Below, in pieces: positions 1 through 12,560 of a DNA stretch of 64,000 nt (position 1 is its first letter; each line of letters begins with the position of its first letter). Under the pieces are notes generated by a model. That model did not search any database, had not been told where the DNA came from, and saw only the letters and a list, made by a program, of their open reading frames with translations. Location: positions 76,401,734 through 76,465,733 of the forward strand of contig NC_085136.1 in the NCBI RefSeq assembly GCF_035046485.1. Direction: 5' to 3'. The stretch comes from Aedes albopictus (taxonomy: Eukaryota > Arthropoda > Insecta > Diptera > Culicidae). The translations under genes were made by a program, and so were the position numbers.

Positions 1-3000
1 TCCTTTCCCCTTTCTAGAAAGATCTCCCCATGAAATCCTTCAAGGATTACTCCTGGATTTCCTTCGGGGCTTCGTCCTGGAATTCCTTCGGGGATTCCCC
101 TTGAAGTTCTTTAGGGGATTGCTCCTTGATCTCATGACAGGACAGGACAGGATTTCCAGGAGGAATCCCCGAAGAATTTTTGGGAGGCATCCTCTAAGAA
201 ATTCCAGGAGGAATCGCCGAACAAATTCCAGGAGGAATTCCAGAAGTAGCCCCCTAAGAAATTTCAGGACGATTCCCCGAAAGATTCCAGGAGGAATACA
301 CAAAGGAATTTCATGATCAATCATCGAAGGAATTCCGAAGAAGAATCTCTGGGCGAACTCCAGGATGAATCTCCGAAAGAATTCAAGATGTAGTCGCTGT
401 TGAAATTTCAGGAATTCCCGAAGGAGTTGGGGGAGTATTCAGGAAAAAACCTGAAGGAATCCTCGAAGCAGTTCTAGAAGCAATCCTCGAAGGACCTCCA
501 GGAGTTAATCACTGAAGAAACTACAGAAACAACCCTCGAAGAAATGCAGGAAGAATCTCGAAGAATTCTAGCAAGAATCTCCAAAGGAATTCCAAAGATT
601 TTTTTCTATGGAATACGATGAGGAATCCCCAAAAGATTTCAAGAAGGAATCTTAAAGAGACCTTGGGGGTGGGGAGAATCTCGAAAGAGTTCCAAGAGGA
701 ATCCTTGGAAGAATTCCAGATGCAATCCCCAAAGTTATTCCATGATGAATTCTCAATGGAAGTCCAGGAGGAATCCCTGAAGTAATTCCCGGAGAAATCT
801 TCGAAGAAATTCCAGAAATGGAATTCCTTAGGAGATTGCTTTTGGAGTTCCTTCGGGAATTCCTCATGCAAATCCTTTCCCTTTTCTGGAAAGATTCCCT
901 CTGAAATCCTTTCGAGGATTCCTCTTGGAATTCCTTCAAGGATTCCTTCGGGAATTCCTCCTGGATTCCCTTCGAGGATTCCTCCTGGAATTTCTTTGAA
1001 GATTTTGCCTGAAACTCTTTCAAGGATTCCTCCTGCACTTCCATCGAGAATTCCTCAAGGAATTCCTTTGTTGATTGCTTCTGGAATTCCTTTGAGGATT
1101 CCTCCTGAAACTCTTGCGAGAATTAACCACTGTATGTCCTTTTATGATTCCTCATAGAAATCTTTAGGGGATTCCTCATCAAGCTTTCTTTGGAATTCCT
1201 TTGGTGATTTCTGCTGGAGTTCTTTGAGATTCTTCCTGTATTTCTTCGAGTGTTCATCCCGGAATTCTTCGAGGATTCCTCCAAGAATTTCTTCGGGGAT
1301 TTCTCCTGGAACTCTATAAAGGAATATTCCTGAAACTCCATGGGGAATTCTTTCGGAGATTCCTCCTGGAACAGCGACTACTTCTGGAATTCCTTCTGGT
1401 ATTCATCTTGGAACTCCAGGAAATCCTTCTGAAAATCATTCGGAAATCCCTCCTGGAATTTCTTCGGGGACTACAACTAATAGTCCTTTTGGGATTTCTC
1501 ATGAAATTCCTGTGGATATTCCTCCAAGAATTCGTTCAAGAATTCTTTCTAGGATGTCCTGGAATTCCTTCTTGGATTCCTCCTGGAATTCGTTCGGAGA
1601 TTTCTTCTGAAATTCCTTTGGGGATTCCTGCTGAAATTCTTTGAGATTCTTCCTGTAGATTCTTCGAGGGTTATTCCTGGAATTCCTTCGGGATTGTTCC
1701 TGGAGTTACGTCGGGAATTGCACCTGGAATTTGCCAAGGGATTCTTTCTTGAAATTCTTTGGGGAATTCCTCCTGAAATTCTTTCGGGGAATCATCCTGA
1801 AATTTCTTCGGGCATTACTTCTGGAAATCCTCCTGGGAATCTTCAGGGATTCCGCTTGTAATTTTTTCGGGGAAGCCTCCTGAAAATTCTTCGGTGACTC
1901 TTCCTGGAAATCTTTTAAGGATTCCTCGTGGAATTCGTTTTAGGATTTCTTTTGAAAGTTCTTAGGAATTTTTTTTTGAAAATCCTTCGGAGATTCCTCC
2001 CAGAATTTCCTCCTGGGATGACTTCAGGGAATCCCTAAATTCCTGGAATTTCCTGGAATTCTTTTTGGGATTCCTTCTGAAATTTATTCGAGGACTCCTC
2101 CTGGACTTCCTTCGGGGATTCCTTCTGAATTTTCTTCAGGGATTCCTCCTGAAATTCCATCAAGGAATACTCCTGAAAGTCCTTCGGGAATTCTTCCTGG
2201 AGTTCTTACGGAAATTTCTCCTCAAATTCGTTCGGAGGATTGTTCCTGGAATTCTTTCGGGGATTCCTACATAAATTTCTTCCGGGATGCCTGCTGATGA
2301 AAGCTTTCCCCAGGATCTCCGTTCTGGGACTTTTATTGGAAATCCTTCGGGGATTCCTACTGGAATTTCTGCAGGGATTCCTACCGGAATTCGTTCGAGG
2401 ATTTCTCCTGGACCTTCTTCAGGAAATCCTTCTGGAATTCCAGGAAGATTCCCAGAAGGAAATCCAGAAAGAATCTTCGAAGGGCTTCCAGAAGTAGTCC
2501 TCGATATAATTCCAGGAAGAATCCCCGTTCGAATTCCAGAAGGACTTTCTGAAGAAGGTCCAGGAGAAATCCTCAAAAGAATTGGGTTTTTAAATTAAGA
2601 AAAATGTATCAATTTTTTGATTTTATACGAAAGAGCACCTTTTTCTGAGCCACTATGATTTTTTGCAGATTTTTAGAACGTTATTTTGGTACCTAAAATC
2701 AATTTCAAAGAGATTTTTCAAAATCACCTTTTGACAGCTGGGTAACTGTTTGACAGCTCCACCCAGTACAAAATGCGACGAGGGATGATTCGACAAATCG
2801 CTCCCATACAAACTTCAATTTGATTTTTAAACAGGTTCCCGGGCACCAAAATTGATGAAAATTTGGATTTCGGCTCAGTTTGGCATGCAGATTCAGAATA
2901 TGGAATTATCTCAACAACGTTAAAGAAGCCAATTCCAGAAGGAATCCTTGCAGAAATTCCAGTTGAAATCCCCGAAGGATTTTCAAGCAAAGTCCCCGAA

Positions 3001-4860
3001 CGGGGATCCAGGGGGAATCTTTCATCAGGGAGAATCCTCGAAGAAGTTCATGGTTCATGGAACAATCCCCTAAACGAATTAGAGGAGAAATTTCCGGAAG
3101 TAATCTCCAAAGGAAGTCAAGGAGGAGTCCTCGAATGAATTTCAGTAGGAATCCCAAACGGAATTCCAGGAAATTCCAGGATTTCAGGGATTCCCTGAAG
3201 CCACTCCAGAAAGAAATTTCAAAAGAAATCCCTGAACAAATTCCATGAGGAATCCTTGAAAGATTTCCAGGAGAAATCTCCGAAGAATTTTCAGGAGGCG
3301 TCCCTAAAAGTATTACAAGAAGAGCCCCCGAAAATTTCCGTGAGAATTTTCAGAAGTAGTCCCCAAAGAAATTTCAGGAAGATTACCCAAAAGAATTCCA
3401 AGAAAGAATCCCTAATCGAATTCCAGGTGCAATCCCCGACGGAACTCTAGTAGCCATCCCGAAGGAATTCCAGGGAGAACCCTCGAAGAAACTACAGGAA
3501 GAATCTTAAACAATTTGAGAAGGAATCCTCGAACGAATTCTAGGAGGAATAACCGCAGGAATTCCAGGAGGAATTCCCGAAGTAGTTCCAGGAGAAATCC
3601 CAGTGGGATATCTAGAAGGATCCTTGAACGAATTCTAGGATGAATATCCACAAGAATTTCAGAAGGAATCCCAAAAGGACTATTAGTTGTAGTCCCCGAG
3701 GAAATTCCAGGAGTTATTCCCGAATGGTTTCTAGAAGGATTTCCTGGAATTCCAAGGTGAATACCCGAAGAAATTCTAGAAGTAGTCGCTGTTAGAATTC
3801 CTGGAGGAATCCCCGAAAGAATTCCTCATGGAGTTTCAGGAGTATTCCTTAAAGTAATTCCAGGAGGAATCCTTGAAGAAATTCCTGGAGGAATTCTTGA
3901 AGGAGTTCAAGAAGCCATGTCCGAAGGAGCAAATTCCGGGATGAATTCTCGAAGAAATACAAAAAGAATCTCAAAGAATTCCAGCAGAAATCACTAGAAA
4001 TCTTTTGGGAATTCCTCATCAAGTTCCTTAGAAAATTTTCTTTGGAATTCCTTTGGTGATTCCTGCTGGAGATCTTTGAGATTCTTCCTGTAGTTCCCTC
4101 GAGAGTTCTTCCTGGAATTCTTTAGGGAAATGGTCCTTTAATCCCTTGAGGATTTATTCTGGAATTCCTTCCGGAATTCGTTCGGAGATTTCTCTTGGAA
4201 TTCATTCGGGATGCCTCCTTAAAATTCTTCGGGGATTCCTCCTGAAAATTCTACGGGGATTATTCGAGGATATTTTTGGGAATTCCCCTAGAAATTTTTC
4301 AGAGATTCCTACTGGAATTCCTTTGGGGATTTCTTCTGATCTTCCATCGAGCACTACATCTAGAAGTCCTTCGGGAATTTCTTCTTGAATAAGTTCGGGG
4401 ATTTCTACTGGAATTCCTGCGGGGATATATCCTTGAATACCTTCGGGACTACTCCCAGAAATCCTTCGGAGATTTCTCCTGAAATTCAATAGGGGTAGCC
4501 TCCTGAAAATTCTTCGTGCATTCTTCCTTGAAATCTTTCTGCAAAGATTCCCCCTGGATCCCCATTCGGGGATTTTTCTCCTTCGGAAATTCCTTGGAGG
4601 ATTTCTCTAAGAACTTTTTTTTAGTAAATCCTCCTGATTCGTTCGGGAATTCCTTCGCTTATTCCTCCTAGAATTCGTTCGAAGATTCCTACTGGAATTT
4701 TGATGGAAATTCAGGAAGAATCAATGAAGGAATTCCAGGATGAATTACCGAAGAAATTCCAGGAGAAATCCTTGAAAGATTTCCAGGGGGATATTATTTT
4801 AGAAAGGGGAAAGGATTCCCAAGAAGAATCCCCGAAATACCCGTGCGCTTACCGCTTCAG
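1..4860. repeat. Degenerate GGAATTCC-type minisatellite block, strand-switching
   Basis: The block is built from imperfect units of about 15 or 30 bases resembling GGATTCCTCCTGGAATTCC followed by TTCGGG. The top strand is CT-type at about 1-130, GA-type at 150-820, CT-type at 820-2440, GA-type at 2440-3980 and CT-type at 4000-4690. The reverse-complement blocks could therefore fold back on each other. EcoRI-like GAATTC cores are very dense. Open frames here encode only low-complexity peptides rich in Arg, Asn and Ser (GA strand) or Phe, Leu and Gly (CT strand). They have no conserved domain and I do not regard them as genes. One MITE is inserted at 2584-2930. Confidence 0.85.
2584..2930 (-). 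mobile_element. 347-bp MITE, AATT target duplication (copy 1)
   Basis: This segment interrupts the GGAATTCC repeat and is the reverse complement of 16279-16625, with clear similarity along its whole length. Both copies measure exactly 347 bases and both are flanked by AATT (here 2580-2583 and 2931-2934). The ends are imperfect inverted repeats, GGGTTTTTAA against GGCTTCTTTA. No coding capacity is visible. The AATT target is supported independently by the empty site in the outer element at 15923-23412. The superfamily is unknown to me. Confidence 0.8.
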
Positions 4861-6100
4861 CAGTATCAGCTCTATTCACTCCTCATATCAATGGTAAGTT
4901 TCACTTGACTCCAATAAAAATGATCCGGGAGAACTTCTTGAGGAAGCCAAGTGATTCTTGAAGGATCTTCGGGATTGAATCACTTGAAAAAAAAATCCAT
5001 AAGAAACCTCTTGGACAATTCCGGAATACATATTTAGAAAATTTCTGCAGGGAATCCATAAAACAATTTCAAGAGAAGTCTTTGGAAGAATTATGGAGGT
5101 TATATAAGAAATAGGGTTTGTGTGCCATCAGTAATCTCACGCTCCCATATTCATCCTATTCGAAAACAAGCGATTACAGCACCGATTGATTCCGTTCTTT
5201 TTGTTTTCATGGGTGCTCACTTCTAACAAAAAATACAAAAATAAGAAACAAAACAAACAGCGCTGCAATCCTTTGCTTTTCGTAGGATGAAAATGGGAGC
5301 CACATGCTTAATAAGGGAACCAGTACCCTACTCGGAAAAATACCGGAAAGAATCTCTGGAAAAATTCCGTGAGAAATCTAATGGAAGAAAATTAATTAAA
5401 AATACTTAGAGAACTCCTTTTAAGGATTTCGGGAACAATACCTAGAAAGATTCAGAAAGAATTACTTGGAATAATTCCGACAAGAATGTCATGAAGAATT
5501 TCGCGAGAAATCACTTTGAAAATTTACGGAAGCAAAATTTTGCAAGAAATCCATAGGAGACATCAGGATAAATAACAGGAAGAATTCCAAAAAAAAAACC
5601 CTGGAAATTTTCTGAGGTAAAATTTCTAATGAAGTTCCAGGAGATTTCACTAAACAATTTTGGAGAATTCCGAAAAGAGTATGTGAAAGAAATTCCAAAG
5701 GAATTCCTGGAAAATTTCCATGAAAATTGGTATAAGTATTCCAAAAAAATCCTGATAGAGTTCCTGAAGAATTACAAAAAAGTTTTTTATTAATAATGCG
5801 TTGAAGAATTTCAAGAGAAATCCTCCAAGAATTTCAAGGAGTTTTCTCCTAAAATACCGTAAGAAATCTATAGGAAAATTTAGAATTTCTAAGTACAATG
5901 TTTGGAGAAATTACTTTAAAAATACAGAAATAATCCTTGAAAAGCAAAAAAAGATTCATGGATGCAATCTCTAGCAGAAATCTAAGTGGGAAAATCCCGA
6001 ATTGAAAATATCATTAACAAATTCTTTTAAAACTTCAGAACAGAATCTATAGAAGAATTCAGATGAAATTTCTGAAAAAAATCCAGGAGAAAAAAGATTA
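4861..6100. repeat. Decayed GGAATTCC-type repeat
   Basis: Sequence between 4861 and 6100 keeps recognisable AGAATTCC and GAAATTCC units but is more AT-rich and diverged than the block before it. A separate MITE sits at 5114-5328. No gene is supported; the minus-strand open frames at 5489-5898 are repeat translations. Confidence 0.6.
5114..5328 (+). mobile_element. TA-flanked MITE, GGGT ends (copy 1)
   Basis: A 215-base insert with inverted ends of about 50 bases (left starts GGGTTTGTGTGCC, right ends GGAACCAGTACCC), flanked by TA at 5112-5113 and 5329-5330. The interior matches 27140-27359 in the same orientation; both share the blocks CTATTCGAAAACAA and GCGATTAC. It is noncoding, and the TA duplication is consistent with a Tc1/mariner-type mobiliser. 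Confidence 0.75.
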
Positions 6101-6597
6101 TATTTTTAATTATCTATTTATTTTTTTATTCATTAGTTGATTTATTTATTCATTAACATATTTTTTTTTGTTTTTTTTATTTATCAATTTATTTATTTAT
6201 TGATTTTTTATTTATTTATTTATTTATTTATTTTTTCATTTGTTTACATATTAACTTTTTATTTATCTATTTATATTTTTGTATATTTTTATATCGATTT
6301 TCACATTTATTTTGTTATTCACATTTATTTGTTTATTCATTTAATTATTCATATTTATTCATTTATGCATACTTTTATTCATTTTATTTTCTACATTTGT
6401 TTGCATTTATTTATTTATTTATTATTATTTTATTATTATTATTAATTTATTAGATAGATCATTTTTTCATTTATTTATTCACTAACTCATTTGTTTGTTC
6501 ATTTGTTTATTTATTTAATTGTTTATTTGTTTGTTTGTTCATTTGTTCATATGTTCATTTGTTTATTTGTTTATTTGTTTATTTGTTCATCTGTTCA
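6101..6597. repeat. AT-rich TTTATT-type simple repeat
   Basis: Imperfect TTTA and TTCATTTG units lead into the pure octamer array that follows and are probably its diverged edge. The open frame at 6137-6445 is a translation of the repeat. Confidence 0.8.
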
Positions 6598-8760
6598 TTT
6601 GTTTATTTGTTTATTTGTTTATTTGTTTATTTGTTTATTTGTTTATTTGTTTATTTGTTTATTTGTTTATTTGTTTATTTGTTTATTTGTTTATTTGTTT
6701 ATTTGTTTATTTGTTTATTTGTTTATTTGTTTATTTGTTTATTTGTTTATTTGTTTATTTGTTTATTTGTTTATTTGTTTATTTGTTTATTTGTTTATTT
6801 GTTTATTTGTTTATTTGTTTATTTGTTTATTTGTTTATTTGTTTATTTGTTTATTTGTTTATTTGTTTATTTGTTTATTTGTTTATTTGTTTATTTGTTT
6901 ATTTGTTTATTTGTTTATTTGTTTATTTGTTTATTTGTTTATTTGTTTATTTGTTTATTTGTTTATTTGTTTATTTGTTTATTTGTTTATTTGTTTATTT
7001 GTTTATTTGTTTATTTGTTTATTTGTTTATTTGTTTATTTGTTTATTTGTTTATTTGTTTATTTGTTTATTTGTTTATTTGTTTATTTGTTTATTTGTTT
7101 ATTTGTTTATTTGTTTATTTGTTTATTTGTTTATTTGTTTATTTGTTTATTTGTTTATTTGTTTATTTGTTTATTTGTTTATTTGTTTATTTGTTTATTT
7201 GTTTATTTGTTTATTTGTTTATTTGTTTATTTGTTTATTTGTTTATCTGTTTATTTGTTTATCTGTTTATTTGTTTATTTGTTTATTTGTTTATTTGTTT
7301 ATTTGTTTATTTGTTTATTTGTTTATTTGATTATTTGTTTATTTGTTTATTTGTTTATTTGTTTATTTGTTTATTTGTTTATTTGTTTATTTGTTTATTT
7401 GTTTATTTGTTTATTTGTTTATTTGTTTATTTGTTTATTTGTTTATTTGTTTATTTGTTTATTTGTTTATTTGTTTATTTGTTTATTTGTTTATTTGTTT
7501 ATTTGTTTATTTGTTTATTTGTTTATTTGTTTATTTGTTTATTTGTTTATTTGTTTATTTGTTTATTTGTTTATTTGTTTATTTGTTTATTTGTTTATTT
7601 GTTTATTTGTTTATTTGTTTATTTGTTTATTTGTTTATTTGTTTATTTGTTTATTTGTTTATTTGTTTATTTGTTTATTTGTTTATTTGTTTATTTGTTT
7701 ATTTGTTTATTTGTTTATTTGTTTATTTGTTTATTTGTTTATTTGTTTATTTGTTTATTTGTTTATTTGTTTATTTGTTTATTTGTTTATTTGTTTATTT
7801 GTTTATTTGTTTATTTGTTTATTTGTTTATTTGTTTATTTGTTTATTTGTTTATTTGTTTATTTGTTTATTTGTTTATTTGTTTATTTGTTTATTTGTTT
7901 ATTTGTTTATTTGTTTATTTGTTTATTTGTTTATTTGTTTATTTGTTTATTTGTTTATTTGTTTATTTGTTTATTTGTTTATTTGTTTATTTGTTTATTT
8001 GTTTATTTGTTTATTTGTTTATTTGTTTATTTGTTTATTTGTTTATTTGTTTATTTGTTTATTTGTTTATTTGTTTATTTGTTTATTTGTTTATTTGTTT
8101 ATTTGTTTATTTGTTTATTTGTTTATTTGTTTATTTGTTTATTTGTTTATTTGTTTATTTGTTTATTTGTTTATTTGTTTATTTGTTTATTTGTTTATTT
8201 GTTTATTTGTTTATTTGTTTATTTGTTTATTTGTTTATTTGTTTATTTGTTTATTTGTTTATTTGTTTATTTGTTTATTTGTTTATTTGTTTATTTGTTT
8301 ATTTGTTTATTTGTTTATTTGTTTATTTGTTTATCTGTTTATTTGTTTATCTGTTTATTTGTTTGTTTGTTTGTTTGTTTATTTGTTTATTTGTTTATTT
8401 GTTTATTTGTTTATTTGTTTATTTGTTTATTTGTTTATTTGTTTATTTGTTTATTTGTTTATTTGTTTATTTGTTTATTTGTTTATTTGTTTATTTGTTT
8501 ATTTGTTTATTTGTTTATTTGTTTATTTGTTTATTTGTTTATTTGTTTATTTGTTTATTTGTTTATTTGTTTATTTGTTTATTTGTTTATTTGTTTATTT
8601 GTTTATTTGTTTATTTGTTTATTTGTTTATTTGTTTATTTGTTTATTTGTTTATTTGTTTATTTGTTTATTTGTTTATTTGTTTATTTGTTTATTTGTTT
8701 ATTTGTTTATTTGTTTATTTGTTTATTTGTTTATATGTTTATCTGTTTATTTGTTTATTG
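6598..8760 (+). repeat. (TTTATTTG)n octanucleotide array, about 270 copies
   Basis: About 2.16 kb of almost perfect tandem TTTATTTG. I see few substitutions: TTTATCTG units at 7242 and 7258 and again at 8330 and 8346, ATTATTTG at 7330, two A-to-G changes near 8364-8372, and variants at the 3' edge near 8734-8745. The octamer has no stop in any plus-strand frame and 8 is not a multiple of 3, so all three frames stay open and give the same eight-residue repeat (CLFVYLFI). The complement contains TAA, so the minus strand is closed. This is a microsatellite, not a membrane-protein gene. Confidence 0.97.
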
Positions 8761-9300
8761 ATTTAAAAAGTATAATCAGTTCAACTTGTTTTTGTTATTC
8801 AAATATCGGCGTGATTACAATACTCCCCATTTTCGCATTTCAAGCACCTCACTACTACCAAGAAAATTTGAATCCGCTCATAGCGCACGCTGTTCCCAAC
8901 GGAAAAGCCTCCAGTTTCGCCTTAAGTGTAAAGTGTGGCTCGATAATCCTAAGATGGTGACAAAAAAAGTCGCATTAGATGCTATATTACGTCGCAATAG
9001 TGCACGCCGTACATCGCATAAAGTCCAATTGCGTTATTATTATCCTGCTAATGCACGTACATGACCTCAACTTTTGTACGCATAAGGCATTTTTGCCGCA
9101 TCTTATTTGATGAAACTTTACCCAGGGTGTTTACTCCCTGAAAAAACCGGGAAACTTGGAATACTCAGGGAAGTTTTACTTCGATGTAAAATAAAACACT
9201 TAGTGGTATGAATAACAAATAGTAACCTATACTGCTTCTAGATCTACTCAGAAGTAAAGTCCACGGAGTTTACTACATTGTTGATATGAATTTGGTATTT
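8761..9300. other. Non-repeat segment with an unrecognised 92-codon frame
   Basis: This segment between the octamer array and the next degenerate block matches no family I know. A plus-strand open frame at 8786-9064 would give a basic 92-residue peptide with no motif I recognise. I would not call it a gene on length alone. Confidence 0.4.
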
Positions 9301-11460
9301 GAAATTAATCTAGAAATACCGCTACAAGAATGTTTTCCAGAAATTCCGTTAGGGTTTTCTCTGGAACTTTCTTAGAAATACCTCTTCGAATGCCACCCAT
9401 GATTTCTCACAGGATTCCTTCCGTATTTTCCATGCTATTTTTCTAAGTATTCTTTTTTTGAATTCCTTCCGGAAACTCCTACGGATCCCTACTAGCATTT
9501 TCCAAGATTTCCTCTTCGCGATTTTTCGCGATTACTTCCAGTATTTCTCATGAGACTTCTCCAGTAGATCTTTTCGGGATTTCTTCCAGAGTTGCTGTAG
9601 GAATTATTTATGGGATTTCTACTAGAGCTTCTGCAAAGATTTCCTAAGAAGTTTTGCACGATTGGGAGCTCTTGTCGCGATTTCATCCCAAGTTTCTCCT
9701 GCAATTTCTCAAAAAAAAAAAAATTCAATGTGCTTTCTTCAAAGTTTCGCCCTGGATTTCTACAGGAATACTTCTTAAAAGTTCTTACGGGATTTTTTTT
9801 AAAGCTTCGCCTGAAATTCCTCTCGAAGTTTGTCCTGGTACTTCTCTCAGAAGATTCCTTCCGGTATTGGTACTGGGTTGTCTCTCAGAGTTTTTCTGAA
9901 TTTATCCTGCACTATCTACCAAGCTTTTTTAGAGCATTTTGGAATTTCTCATGGAGTTCTTCTTGTGATTTCTTTCGGAGCTTTTTCAAGGCTTTTCCTC
10001 GTATTTTTACCAGAGATTTTCTCGAAATCCTTGCCAAAAATCGTTCCAAAATTCTGGCTGCCGATGTTTTGGATTTTTTTAATAGTTTCCAGTTTTGTAG
10101 ATGTTTTCTTAGGGGTTTTTCTCGGAATATCTCCTGGGATAACTTACCAAATTTCTTGTAAGACATTCCCGGAGAAATATAGTAAACGGAGAAGTAATCC
10201 AGGTGTTACTTACGAGAAACCTTTCAAACATTCATTGGAAAAAAAACTCGATAGGTAGTTTGGAATAAACCCGGAGAAAAACTGGGATATCTCGGAAAAA
10301 AAAATCTGGAAGTAATCCCAGCAGAAAATATTAGGAAATTCAAGGAGGAACCCGGGAGAAATTCTGGGATAAATCGGAAAAATCTCTAAAAGAAATCTCT
10401 TGAAAAACTTCTGTAAGAACCTCCCAAAAATCCTGCGAAAAACTGTTGGAGAGCTATACTGGAAAACCACTTAGAGAAATTCCTTAAGGCGCTTTGGATA
10501 AGTTTTAGAACGATCTCCGGGAGGAATCCAGCAAGAAACTTGAGAAAACCCCTGGAAAAGAAAAATCTCGCCCCGTCACGGGAGACGGTGCCTTTTTGAC
10601 AGTTTCGTAAAATTTCTGCATATCATTCTGTTCCATACTGAAACAGGCCTGTCTACTTTTTCAAAAATGTTATCTAATGCTCAAGTTGATTGCAGGATTG
10701 CTGCAGAAATTCCTCCTTGAATTTGATCAGAAATTCTTTAGGAACTACTCCAGACATTTATCAAACGATTCATCCACAAATTTTACGAAGGATTAATTTA
10801 GAAACCCCTTCACGGATACCATAAAAATCCTCTATTGATTTTTTTTTTCAAGAAATTCTGCCAGGGATTCCTTCTGAGATATTTCCGGAGATGCCTTTAT
10901 GAGTTCTTCCAGGGATTTTTTAAAAAATGCATGGATTTATTTACGATTTCCTCTGAAGTTTCCAAAAGATTCATATAAAAACTATGAACTCTTTTATTAA
11001 TCTTTCCATCGATTGCTTCCGAAATTGGTTCATGGATTCCTCAGAAGTCACTCAATGTTTTTTTTTTCAGAAATCTCTCTAGAGATTCCTTCGAAAATCT
11101 TCTATGCATTTCTGCAAAAAGTGGTCAAGGGATATCTTCAGAAATTACTCCGGGAATTCATTCATAAAATCTTTCAGTGAGTCTTCTAGGAATTTCTCCA
11201 AGGCTTTTTTCAGATATACGCTTAGTAATTTCTTCAAAAATTTCTTCAAGAATACATTTGAGAAGTTTTCCAAGGACTGCTTCTAAACTTTTGCCTCGAA
11301 TTACTTCAGAAATTCATTTAGAGTTTCCTTTAGAAAAATCCTTTTGAAGGAATCAGAAGTTTCTCCAAGGCTTCCTATTTTTTTCTTTAGAGATCCAGCG
11401 GTTTTATCCTTAACTATTAAGATTTTCAGCCCTAGGAGGATTCATCTCCGCATTAGGAAG
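9301..11460. repeat. Decayed GGAATTCC-type repeat
   Basis: CT-type units dominate at about 9330-10120 and GA-type units at 10160-10560, followed by a short non-repeat piece at about 10560-10680, then CT-type units to 11460. Open frames such as 9610-10161 are phenylalanine-rich repeat translations. No gene is supported. Confidence 0.7.
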
Positions 11461-11669
11461 TTGTTTTAACCTTCATCCAGCCAAAGTACATTTTTCACCT
11501 TTGGCAAAGCACAAAAATGGTCATAAGTTTCTTGTTTTTCGATGAATTTTGATGACATTTTCACAACTTCCCGAAAAATTCTAATTTAGGATTCCGGGGA
11601 CATGGGGCCTGGTCCACATGGTTCCGGAATTATTCCGGATTGTCTTGGGGTACCAAAATTGGCTACATA

Positions 11670-12560
11670 CTTTGCACAACGTATACCTCAAGATCCTGAT
11701 GAGGTAGAAGTATAGGGTCTTCGGTGAATTTATTCGGCAGGTTAAGAACCAACTGGAAACGGCGACTTTAGTTCGCGATTCGGCCGCTAGGCTGCGCCAG
11801 TGTCAAAAATGTTCAAAGCCTCATATCTCAGAAATTTAATAAGATAGAATGATGCTGTCTTCGGCAAAGTTGTTCACCAAGCTCAGGACTATCTTATAGT
11901 AAAGTCGTTGGTTTGGGATTTATCCACTAGGTGGCGCCTTGTATCTGAAACATTCAAACCCGTATATATCGATACCCTAATGAGCTAACAGCTTGCCGTT
12001 TTCTGCAAAGTTGTCCAGCAGGCTAAGAACTATCTGGCAATGGCGTCTTTGGTTCGAGAATCGTCCGCTAGGTGGCGCCAGGGTAAAAAATGTTCAAACT
12101 TCTATATCTCAGATTCCTGATAAGTAGAATGATGTCGTCTTCAACAACGTTCTTCAGCAAGTTAAAAACTGTCTGACAGTTGAGTATTCGACTCCTGAAT
12201 TATTCGCTTGATGGCACCTTGTGTAAAGTATTTAAACACGTATACCTCGATACTCTAAAGAGCTAAAAGTATGGCGTTCCCTGCAAAATTGTTCGGCAGG
12301 TTGAGATCTATCCTGCAATGGTGACGCTAGGAGACACCAGCAATCAAAACGTTCAAACACTTGCTAGGTGAAACCAGCAATCTAAAAAATCTGAAAACGT
12401 TCAGCAAATTGTTCTGAAAATTGAGAGAAAGTAAGACGTATCTGATGTCCTTGGTTATGATATTATTCGATAGGTTCCGCCTAGTATAAAAAAGTACTTG
12501 TACGAACAACCCAATGAACAAGAAGTATTCAGTTTTCAGCATAACTATTCAGCAAGCCAA
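11670..12560 (+). repeat. Tandem repeat of about 140 bp with TAGGTGGCGC core
   Basis: Degenerate units carry, in order, a CTAGGTGGCGCC-like box, AATGTTCAAA, an ATATCTCAGA-like or ATATCGATA-like block, a GTCTTCGGCAAAGTTGTTC-like block and a run ending GGTTCGAGA-like. The boxes lie at 11785, 11925, 12066, 12205 and 12324, so the period is about 140 bases and shortens at the end. The second and third boxes are intact (CTAGGTGGCGCC); the others have drifted. Upstream, 11461-11669 looks unique. No coding capacity is seen. Confidence 0.75.

Noticed and set aside
6491..8960. Very long open frames (up to 813 codons) encoding a hydrophobic octapeptide repeat, resembling a membrane protein
   Set aside because: They are translations of a TTTATTTG array that has no stop in any plus-strand frame. 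Three overlapping frames give the same peptide, so openness carries no coding signal.
8786..9064. A 92-codon basic frame following the octamer array
   Set aside because: No motif and no supporting context; described only as a region.
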